From Nitrospirota bacterium (GTDB lineage Bacteria; Nitrospirota; Thermodesulfovibrionia; Thermodesulfovibrionales; UBA1546), in contig SCSY01000237.1 of assembly GCA_004298625.1 (NCBI GenBank), forward strand, positions 1 through 9,588: a DNA stretch of 9,588 nt, in the 5' to 3' direction. The position numbers and the translations under genes were made by a program. Below, piece by piece: positions 1 to 5,925 of this stretch. The notes under the pieces were generated by a model that did no database searches, was not told the DNA's origin, and was given only the letters and a program-made list of their open reading frames with translations. How positions within the stretch are numbered: position 1 is the stretch's first letter; each line of letters starts with the position of its first letter.

Positions 1-50
1 AGTTTAGAAGTTATGTGCCTTACAAATGGGAATAATCTTTTCGCTCATTC

Positions 51-122
51 TCGGTCGCTACGACCTCCGAGGTATTTTGCCTCTCTGTATTTTGAATTTG
101 ATATGGGAATATCGGCAAAATA
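51..122. repeat. Clustered inverted repeats upstream of dinB
   Basis: Several inverted repeats sit close together. GGTCG (53-57) and CGACC (61-65) form a 5-bp stem with a 3-base loop. TATTTTGCC (73-81) and GGCAAAATA (114-122) are a perfect 9-bp inverted repeat 32 bases apart. Inside the latter lies GATAT (100-104) with ATATC (109-113) around a GGGA loop. No U-run follows, so this is not a convincing intrinsic terminator. On the minus strand 1-180 holds a short open stretch with no start codon. The block may be an intergenic repeat element or a structured leader; nothing in the window decides between these. Confidence 0.4.
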
Positions 123-180
123 AAACCGCTCAAAGAGAATTCCCTTTTGTAACTGCTAAATAATTACTGTTGATTTATTT

Positions 181-1209
181 ATGCGCAGAATACTTCACAT
201 AGACATGGACGCCTTTTTTGCTGCTGTGGAGCAGAAGCGTCATCCCGATCTTATCGGCAAGCCTGTTGTCATAGGCGGAAGCGGAGACCCGACACAGAGG
301 GGTGTTGTATCAACAGCATCTTATGAAGCAAGAAAATTCGGAATCCATTCCGCAATGCCCTTAAGGACAGCCTATAAGCTCTGCCCTCAGGCTGTATTTT
401 TGCCTGTTGATTACGAAGAGTATTCAAGAGTGTCAGCGGAAGTAAAAAATATACTCAGGGAATTCAGTCCTATTATGGAAGATGTCGGGATTGACGAGGC
501 ATTTCTTGATATTTCAGACATACCGGAAGCGTCAGAAGAGATTTCGAGAAAGATTAAAGATAGGATTAAATCAGAGCTTGACATCACATGCTCTATCGGT
601 ATTGCCGGAAACAAGCTCCTCGCAAAAATTGCATCAGACCTCAGAAAGCCTGACGGGCTGACGATAATAAATGAAGGCGATGTTGAAAAAATAATCTGGC
701 CTCTTGCTGTGAGAAAGCTCTGGGGAGTTGGGCCCAAGACAGAGACTTATCTAAGAAGTATCAATATAAATACTATCGGCGAACTTGCTGCGATTCCTCT
801 CGAAAAACTAATAAATCATTTTGGCCCCTCATACGGCAATTACCTCTATGAGGCTTCGAGGGGGATAGACGAAAGCCCCTTGGTAACTCACTGGGAGCCT
901 AAATCTTCGAGCAGGGAAACGACTTTTCAGAGGGATACGAATGACTGGCAGACGATAGCAAGGACTTTAGCGGGATTGACGAAAGAGGTTTCGGAGGATT
1001 TGAAGCATTCAGGGTATATCGGCAAGACGGTGACGATAAAAATAAGGTTTGATGATTTTAAGACATATACGCGCGCAAAGACAATGGATGAATTTACAGA
1101 TTCGAACGAGACAATCAGAAAAACAGCCTTTGAATCATTGGGCAGGATTAAGTTGGAAAAGAAGGTCAGGCTCATCGGGGCGAGGGTGAGCGGATTAAAG
1201 AAAAAATAG
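181..1209 (+). CDS. dinB: DNA polymerase IV (Y-family translesion polymerase)
   Basis: This is a Y-family DNA polymerase for error-prone bypass of damaged template bases. The 342 residues follow the family order. The N-terminal HIDMDAFFAAVE (residues 6-17) supplies metal ligand D8 and the probable steric-gate F13. YEARKFGIHSAMP lies at 48-60. GIDEAFLD (103-110) supplies the catalytic D105 and E106. SIGIAGNKLLAKIASDLRKP (138-157) completes the palm, followed by a helix-hairpin-helix thumb (LWGVGPKT, 180-187) and the little-finger domain to the end. The ATG at 181 gives the exact family N-terminus, but no Shine-Dalgarno sequence precedes it, so it may be leaderless or weakly translated. The protein stops directly after RVSGLKKK, where E. 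coli Pol IV (351 residues) continues into its C-terminal beta-clamp-binding motif. No QLxLF-like peptide is visible at this end. No LexA-type operator was recognised upstream. Confidence 0.95.
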   Translation: MRRILHIDMDAFFAAVEQKRHPDLIGKPVVIGGSGDPTQRGVVSTASYEARKFGIHSAMPLRTAYKLCPQAVFLPVDYEEYSRVSAEVKNILREFSPIMEDVGIDEAFLDISDIPEASEEISRKIKDRIKSELDITCSIGIAGNKLLAKIASDLRKPDGLTIINEGDVEKIIWPLAVRKLWGVGPKTETYLRSININTIGELAAIPLEKLINHFGPSYGNYLYEASRGIDESPLVTHWEPKSSSRETTFQRDTNDWQTIARTLAGLTKEVSEDLKHSGYIGKTVTIKIRFDDFKTYTRAKTMDEFTDSNETIRKTAFESLGRIKLEKKVRLIGARVSGLKKK

Positions 1210-1231
1210 GCAATTTTTGGGTAATTTTACC

Positions 1232-1260
1232 TTGACATGTTCTTTTCCGGCTGTTATTTT
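1232..1260 (+). promoter_or_regulatory. Sigma70-type promoter of the beta-barrel gene
   Basis: A perfect -35 hexamer TTGACA (1232-1237) is followed by a 17-base spacer and the -10 hexamer TATTTT (1255-1260, four of six consensus positions). Transcription would start near 1267, giving a short leader of about 25 bases before the ATG at 1292. It lies 22 bases after the dinB stop, so the downstream gene is probably transcribed independently of dinB. Confidence 0.7.
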
Positions 1261-1275
1261 ATGACAAAATTCAAC

Positions 1276-1283
1276 AAAGGAGG
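1276..1283 (+). promoter_or_regulatory. Strong Shine-Dalgarno site for the 1292 gene
   Basis: AAAGGAGG ends 8 bases before the ATG at 1292, near-ideal spacing. It fixes that start and, with the promoter upstream, suggests efficient expression of this envelope protein. Confidence 0.8.
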
Positions 1284-1291
1284 CGCTAAAA

Positions 1292-2110
1292 ATGTTACAT
1301 AAGCACGAACTAATAGCAGCGATAACAGCATGTTTTATCTTTATCGGAATACAGAGCAGTTTTGCGGGCCTGATGGAAAATAAATCCGAGGGGAAGCATT
1401 CCGCCGACATAAAATACGAAAGATTATATTTCAATTTTGATTCATCTGTTACAAAAATAGACGGCTGGATGTATGGGATAGGCATTTCTTATAGATATCG
1501 CCATCCCTCTAAAAACTTTGTAGTCAAGCCGGAGCTATCGTTAGGTTGGGGCAACTTGGATTATGATGGACCATTGGCGTATAGCAACAGCAGGGTAACC
1601 TCAACCGGAACGCTGGAAGGAGTGGATACTTCTTTAGTTGAGTTCCGAGTTTTGCCTGGTTATGATGCTCAGCTTTCAGAGACATCTTCTCTCATACCTT
1701 ATATAGGGCTTGGCATAAGATACCTGGATATAGACATGGATGGAAGGATGACCTACACAACAGACTCAAAAACTATTCAAATTGGACATAAATGGTATCT
1801 GGATGTCTATCTCCCTATAGGTTTAACATTCGATTTAAATGGGAAACAATTAAAAAGCAAATGGTCATTTAAAGCAACGGTCGAAGATGATATTTTATTG
1901 AGTAATCGCGGCAATGGATTAAGGGGCTCTATGGAATTCCAGAGGAGGTTCAAACATTTTAATGTTGCAGTTGAGCCTTTTATAAGGTATTGGAGTTTTG
2001 GAAAAACACATCGCACTTTTAGGGATGCTAATGATAAAATTGTTGGTGAGCTATACGAACCGGCGAAACACATCACAGAAACCGGCGTTGCCTTGAAAGT
2101 AAGGTTCTGA
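1292..2110 (+). CDS. Predicted outer-membrane beta-barrel protein
   Basis: The 272-residue protein has an N-terminal signal peptide: a hydrophobic core over residues 7-20 and a likely signal peptidase I site after SFA (residue 25). The mature part shows no long hydrophobic helices. Instead it has many alternating polar/aromatic stretches typical of transmembrane beta strands, such as those around GWMYGIGISYRYR, LIPYIGLGIRYLDID, WYLDVYLPIGLTFDL and VAVEPFIRYWSF. It ends in ALKVRF; a terminal phenylalanine is the usual signal for BAM-dependent barrel assembly. The length suggests an 8- to 10-stranded barrel like OmpA/OmpW-type or 'outer membrane protein beta-barrel' families. I do not recognise the specific family and no substrate can be inferred. 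The gene has its own promoter and ribosome site and looks monocistronic. Confidence 0.8.
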   Translation: MLHKHELIAAITACFIFIGIQSSFAGLMENKSEGKHSADIKYERLYFNFDSSVTKIDGWMYGIGISYRYRHPSKNFVVKPELSLGWGNLDYDGPLAYSNSRVTSTGTLEGVDTSLVEFRVLPGYDAQLSETSSLIPYIGLGIRYLDIDMDGRMTYTTDSKTIQIGHKWYLDVYLPIGLTFDLNGKQLKSKWSFKATVEDDILLSNRGNGLRGSMEFQRRFKHFNVAVEPFIRYWSFGKTHRTFRDANDKIVGELYEPAKHITETGVALKVRF

Positions 2111-2177
2111 GCAGACACAGGGACAGCATGAATTTTAAAAGCATGAGTTCTGATTAATTCCGCTCTGTCGAAAGCGC

Positions 2178-2203
2178 TGCTACCACTTTTTCAAATGGTG
2201 GCA
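2178..2203 (+). other. Stable hairpin I upstream of the metal operon
   Basis: TGCTACCA (2178-2185) pairs with TGGTGGCA (2196-2203) as an 8-bp stem with one G-U pair and a 10-base loop. A competing pairing, AATGG (2194-2198) with CCATT (2213-2217), would disrupt it. No U-run follows, so it is not a simple terminator. It lies in the 245-base gap before the Mg2+/metal genes and might be a regulatory leader, but only if transcription starts upstream of it. Confidence 0.4.
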
Positions 2204-2225
2204 TAACGATAGCCATTGTCAAACC

Positions 2226-2254
2226 GCGTGGGATGCAGAGATTTTGCCTCGCGC
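2226..2254 (+). other. Stable hairpin II upstream of the metal operon
   Basis: GCGTGGG (2226-2232) pairs with the CTCGCGC segment (2248-2254) over 7 bp including two G-U pairs, with a small inner GCA/TGC stem in the loop. A pyrimidine-rich run (2260-2280) follows, not a U-tract. It may be part of a structured leader or the 3' end of the beta-barrel transcript. Confidence 0.4.
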
Positions 2255-2281
2255 CGGATCTATTTCCCTTCTCATTTCCTA

Positions 2282-2311
2282 TTGCTGAAATAAGGCCGTT
2301 AAAGTTATACT
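2282..2311 (+). promoter_or_regulatory. Possible promoter of the six-gene operon
   Basis: A good -10 hexamer, TATACT (2306-2311, five of six consensus positions), is preceded at 18 bases by a weak -35, TTGCTG (2282-2287). A start near 2318 would leave about 38 bases before the ATG at 2356 and would exclude both upstream hairpins from the mRNA. The weak -35 makes this tentative. Confidence 0.4.
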
Positions 2312-2355
2312 TTTAGAACGTAAACATCTCTAAAAATTAAGCGTGGAGAAGGATA

Positions 2356-3618
2356 ATGCCTTTTTTCGGCGAACTTTTTGTAAGCGAAATATTAAAAAAA
2401 CCTGTACTCGATCCCAAAGGCGAAGAACTCGGAAGAGTGAAGGATCTTTTGGTTGTGAAGGGCGAACCCTTGCCGAAGATCTCCAGTCTGGTTATAGAGA
2501 AGAAAAGAAAGGTTTTTAATCTCCCGTGGGTGGACCTTAATATATTCAACAAGAGAATAATCTCTGCAAATATTTACAGTGAAAGTCTCGGCTCTTATGA
2601 AACCAGCGAGAAAGACCTGCTGTTGGTCAGAGATATCTTTGATAAGCAAATTGTTGACGCCAATGGCGCAAAGGTTGTAAGGGTGAATGACGTAAAACTC
2701 GAAGGCCTTGATACAGAGGCCGTGCTTGTAGCTGCCGATGTCGGGATGAGGGGAATAATGAGAAGGCTTGGAGTTGAAAGAGGCGGTGAGGATCTGATGA
2801 GGTTTTTCAGGACGCACTTGCCGTACAATTTGATAAGCTGGGATTATATCCAGCCCTTGGAACCAAAACTTACGGCGATATCCCTTACCGTGCCGAGACA
2901 GATGATGTCTGAATTGCATCCTGCTGATCTTGCGGCAATAATCAGCCAGGTCTCTCATAAAGAGGGAGCTACATTTATTAAAGACCTTGATGCGGAAACA
3001 GCGGCAGAGATGCTTTCAGAGCTTGAGCCTGATAAACAGGCGGCAATTATAACAGGAATGGAAACGGAGAAAGCCGCAGATATTATAGAGGAAATGCCCC
3101 CTGATGAGGCTGCCGATGTGCTCAGCGATATACCGGCGGAAAAGGCACAGGAGATCCTCGGTAACCTCGAAAAAGAAGACGCCGAGGACATCCAGGAACT
3201 TTTAGGTCATGAGGACGATACAGCAGGCGGCATTATGACAAATGAATATATTGCATATTCGCCTGAGATGACTGTAAAAGACGCCTCTGAAAGATTCAGG
3301 GTTAATGCCAAAGAGGTGGAAACCGTATATTACATTTATGTGCTCGATAAAGACGAGAAATTGATAGGCGTTACTTCGCTGAGGGAGATGCTGCTTGCAG
3401 AGCCGGACAGCATCCTTGCCGATATTATGGAGACAAGTCTCAAGACAGTCTCTCCGGGTGAAGACGAAATGATTGCTGCCGGAATTATATCCAAATACAA
3501 CCTCCTTGCATTGCCGGTTGTAGATGAAAACGGATACATGCACGGCATCGTAACGGTTGACGATATAATTGACATTCTTCTGCCGCCGGCGGCAAAGCGC
3601 AAGAGGAGAAAGGTGTGA
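2356..3618 (+). CDS. MgtE-type Mg2+ sensor without membrane domain (PRC-barrel / MgtE-N / 2xCBS)
   Basis: The 420-residue protein is the cytosolic half of an MgtE Mg2+ channel with no pore. Residues about 1-170 hold two related PRC-barrel-like segments: SEILKKPVLDPKGEELGRVK begins at 10 and RDIFDKQIVDANGAKVVRVN at 92. Residues about 183-285 are the acidic helical MgtE N domain (ELHPADLAAII, AAEMLSELEPDKQAAI, EEMPPDEAADVLSDIP). The diagnostic EDDTAGGIMTNEYIA (286-300) opens the first CBS domain, and a second CBS spans about 353-412. Canonical MgtE then enters a plug helix and five membrane helices; here the chain stops at a basic tail (KRKRRKV). In MgtE this module binds cytosolic Mg2+ and closes the pore. 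The start is supported by GGAGAAGG at 2345-2352. Its stop overlaps the GTG start of the Nramp gene by four bases (GTGA), implying translational coupling and a shared complex. Regulating that transporter in trans is inference. Confidence 0.88.
   Translation: MPFFGELFVSEILKKPVLDPKGEELGRVKDLLVVKGEPLPKISSLVIEKKRKVFNLPWVDLNIFNKRIISANIYSESLGSYETSEKDLLLVRDIFDKQIVDANGAKVVRVNDVKLEGLDTEAVLVAADVGMRGIMRRLGVERGGEDLMRFFRTHLPYNLISWDYIQPLEPKLTAISLTVPRQMMSELHPADLAAIISQVSHKEGATFIKDLDAETAAEMLSELEPDKQAAIITGMETEKAADIIEEMPPDEAADVLSDIPAEKAQEILGNLEKEDAEDIQELLGHEDDTAGGIMTNEYIAYSPEMTVKDASERFRVNAKEVETVYYIYVLDKDEKLIGVTSLREMLLAEPDSILADIMETSLKTVSPGEDEMIAAGIISKYNLLALPVVDENGYMHGIVTVDDIIDILLPPAAKRKRRKV
3604..3608 (+). promoter_or_regulatory. 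Shine-Dalgarno site deciding the GTG start of the Nramp gene
   Basis: AGGAG lies inside the last codons of the sensor gene, 6 bases before the GTG at 3615. The family N-terminus (a short basic stretch, then the GPG of helix 1) fits this GTG. The 4-base start/stop overlap plus this site suggests termination-reinitiation coupling. Confidence 0.75.
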
Positions 3619-4856
3619 ACCTTTACAAAAAAATAGCCCTGTTTCTTGCAGTTATGGGACCGGGAATAATTACCGCAAATATAGATAATGACGCAAGCGG
3701 CATTACAACTTACTCTGTTGCGGGCGCGCGTTTCGGCTATGGGTTGTTGTGGACCCTCGTGCCGACAACTATTGCTCTTGTTGTAATACAGGAGATGATA
3801 GCCCGTATGGGCGTAATAACAGGGAAGGGGCTTTCCGACCTTATCAGGGAAAACTACGGGATAAAGGCGGCGTTTTTCATGATGCTGGGCCTTCTCGTGG
3901 CAAATTTCGGGAATACGATTGCCAATCTTGCAGGCTGGGCGGCAAGCATGGAGATACTTGGGTTGAGCAAATATATTATGATACCTGTTGGAGCGATTTC
4001 TATTTGGATGCTGGTGACAAAAGGGAGTTACCGGTTTGTTGAAAAGATACTTTTATTTGCATGTCTTTTGTATTTTGGCTATGTCATCTCAGGGTTTATG
4101 GCAAAACCCGAGTGGATGCCGGTTCTTAAAAGCACATTTGTTCCGCAGATTAAATGGGATTCTGAATACGTAATGCTGAGCATAGCCATAATAGGAACAA
4201 CCATAACGCCGTGGATGCAGTTTTATCTTCAATCATCCATTGCTGAAAAGGGAATAAAAAAAGAACAGTATAAGGCGTCGAGGCTGGATGTCATAATAGG
4301 GTGCTCAATAACAGATATAATCGCTTTTTTTATTATGGTTACATGTGCTGTTACCCTTTTTCCTGCAGGGATAAGGATAAATGAGGCGTCAGAAGCGGCT
4401 ATTGCGCTAAGGCCGCTGGCAGGAGAATATTCATCTTTTATCTTTGCCCTGTGTCTTGCAAACGGTTCGCTTTTGGGAGCAATAATAGTTCCATTGGCGA
4501 CGGCATACTATATATGCGAGGCAATGGGCTGGGAAGCAGGGGTTAACAAGACGTTTAAGGAAGCGCCTCAGTTCATGTGGATATATACATTGACGATAGG
4601 TCTGGCGTCGCTTGTAATCCTTATACCCGGGGCGCCGCTTGTTTTTCTCATGGTGCTTTCAGCGGTGATTAACGGGCTTCTGCTTCCGTTTGTTCTTGTA
4701 TATGCATTGCTTCTTGTGAATAATAAGAAGCTGATGGGAGAATATATCAACCCCAAAAGTTATAATTATATATCATGGGGAACCGTGGTGGTAATAATAT
4801 GCCTTACGGCGTTTCTTGTGGTTACGAATATTATTCCTTCAGGAGGTAGGGTTTAA
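3615..4856 (+). CDS. Nramp-fold divalent metal transporter with altered metal site
   Basis: The 413-residue integral membrane protein has about 11 predicted helices, the Nramp/LeuT-fold count. Helix 1 begins GPGIITANIDNDASGITTYS (15-34) and continues AGARFGYGLLW (36-46), matching Nramp GPG...DPGN...AGxxFGYxLLW. Helix 6 is AIIGTTITPWMQFYLQSS (191-208). Two hallmark metal-site motifs differ. The DPGN tetrad of helix 1 aligns with DASG (D26 kept, N replaced by G29). The Met-Pro-His of helix 6 becomes Thr-Pro-Trp (198-200). In studied Nramps the helix 6 methionine disfavours Mg2+ and Ca2+; its loss fits a broadened or Mg2+-like selectivity, as in the divergent Nramp-related magnesium transporters. 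The coupled MgtE-type sensor gene upstream points the same way. It starts at GTG and its stop shares one base with the mtnA start. The family is secure; the substrate (Mg2+, Mn2+, Fe2+ or other) is not. Confidence 0.9.
   Translation: MNLYKKIALFLAVMGPGIITANIDNDASGITTYSVAGARFGYGLLWTLVPTTIALVVIQEMIARMGVITGKGLSDLIRENYGIKAAFFMMLGLLVANFGNTIANLAGWAASMEILGLSKYIMIPVGAISIWMLVTKGSYRFVEKILLFACLLYFGYVISGFMAKPEWMPVLKSTFVPQIKWDSEYVMLSIAIIGTTITPWMQFYLQSSIAEKGIKKEQYKASRLDVIIGCSITDIIAFFIMVTCAVTLFPAGIRINEASEAAIALRPLAGEYSSFIFALCLANGSLLGAIIVPLATAYYICEAMGWEAGVNKTFKEAPQFMWIYTLTIGLASLVILIPGAPLVFLMVLSAVINGLLLPFVLVYALLLVNNKKLMGEYINPKSYNYISWGTVVVIICLTAFLVVTNIIPSGGRV
4841..4846 (+). promoter_or_regulatory. Shine-Dalgarno site of mtnA
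   Basis: AGGAGG sits within the last codons of the transporter gene, 9 bases before the ATG at 4856. The stop TAA and the start ATG share one A (4856). Confidence 0.75.
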
Positions 4857-5914
4857 TGGTAAAGGCAATTGAATGGAAAGACGGCAAGGTCATTATGCTG
4901 GATCAGAGCAAGCTTCCGGTAGAAGTCGTGTTCATAGACTGCACCAATTACAAGATCGTTGCGGAGGGCATAAAAAAACTCTGGATCAGGGGAGCGCCTG
5001 CAATCGGGATTGCAACAGCCATGGGAATAGCGCTTGGCGCACAGGATATAGCGGCAAAAAATTATAAGGAATTCATTAAGGGCCTCGAGCCGATATTTAA
5101 TACGCTCCTTGAAACAAGGCCTACTGCTGTGAATATAAAGTGGGCTGTCGAAAGGATTAAAAAACTTTTGAAAGAGAAAAAGGGCGAATCAGCGGATCGG
5201 TTAAAGGAACTGCTGATCGAAGAAGCGAAAAAGATACATGAAGAAGATATAGAAGTAAATAAGGCAATTGGAAGATGGGGCGCGCAGTTTATAAAAGACG
5301 GGGATACGATTCTTACCCACTGCAATGCAGGCAGTCTTGCTACGGGAGGCTACGGCACTGCAACAGCGCCTATGCTGGTTGCGATAGAGCAGGGCAAAAG
5401 GATTCAGGTGATAGCCGATGAGACAAGACCTGTATTACAGGGAGCAAGGCTTACGGCGTGGGAGCTTATGCAGGCAGGCGTGCCTGTTACGCTTATCACG
5501 GACAACTCCGCAGGTGCACTCATGAAAAAGGGAGAGATAAACCTTGCGATCGTAGGCACGGACAGGACCGTAAGAAATGGAGACGTCGCCAATAAGATAG
5601 GCACTTATTCTGTTGCAGTGCTTTGCAAGGAACACAAGATACCATTTTACGTTGCAGCGCCTCTGAGCAGCATTGATTTTTCTATCACAACGGGAGATAA
5701 AATACCTATAGAGGAGAGGGATTCCCATGAGGTCACGCATATATTCGGCACCTGCCGGATCGCCCCTGCGGATGTAAAGGTAAGGAATATGGCTTTTGAC
5801 GTTACCCCGGCAAAATATATAACTGCAATTATTACCGAAAAAGGCGCATTCAGGCCGAAAGACCTGAAGAAATTAATGAAGAAAGAAATCAACCTTGACG
5901 GGTTAAGGCTCTGA
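4856..5914 (+). CDS. mtnA: S-methyl-5-thioribose-1-phosphate isomerase
   Basis: This cytosolic enzyme converts 5-methylthioribose 1-phosphate to 5-methylthioribulose 1-phosphate in salvage of methylthioadenosine, the by-product of polyamine and other S-adenosylmethionine-using reactions. It belongs to the eIF2B-alpha/beta/delta-like family. At 352 residues it is full length. Visible signatures are IRGAPAIGIATAMG (44-57), THCNAGSLATGGYGTA (154-169) with catalytic Cys156, ADETRPxLQGARLTAWEL (187-204), VGTDRTVRNGDVANKIGTY (233-251) with catalytic Asp236, and an N-terminal domain ending near VNIKWAVERI. The ATG overlaps the preceding stop by one base. No other methionine-salvage gene (mtnP, mtnK, mtnB) occurs in the window, so the partner enzymes must lie elsewhere or the product feeds another branch. 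A ribose-1,5-bisphosphate isomerase is a related alternative, but the overall motif set fits MtnA better. Confidence 0.93.
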   Translation: MVKAIEWKDGKVIMLDQSKLPVEVVFIDCTNYKIVAEGIKKLWIRGAPAIGIATAMGIALGAQDIAAKNYKEFIKGLEPIFNTLLETRPTAVNIKWAVERIKKLLKEKKGESADRLKELLIEEAKKIHEEDIEVNKAIGRWGAQFIKDGDTILTHCNAGSLATGGYGTATAPMLVAIEQGKRIQVIADETRPVLQGARLTAWELMQAGVPVTLITDNSAGALMKKGEINLAIVGTDRTVRNGDVANKIGTYSVAVLCKEHKIPFYVAAPLSSIDFSITTGDKIPIEERDSHEVTHIFGTCRIAPADVKVRNMAFDVTPAKYITAIITEKGAFRPKDLKKLMKKEINLDGLRL

Positions 5915-5925
5915 CATGAGAGGGC

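Noticed and set aside
2160..2256. M-box Mg2+ riboswitch upstream of the Mg2+ sensor gene
   Set aside because: The CGCTGCTACC segment recalls the GCUGCUGCC part of the M-box, but the other conserved blocks, such as the GGUGAGGCUCC segment, are not found, so only a generic structured leader is reported.
2160..2340. yybP-ykoY (Mn2+) riboswitch
   Set aside because: The hallmark GGGGAGUAG and CUUUACGAG-like segments are absent.
2392..2958. Long minus-strand frame inside the MgtE-like gene
   Set aside because: It is antisense to a well-supported domain protein and has no recognisable family features.
2356..3618. Frameshifted or truncated full MgtE channel
   Set aside because: The DNA after the second CBS domain encodes an Nramp protein rather than MgtE membrane helices, and the stop/start overlap is orderly, so the short form looks genuine.
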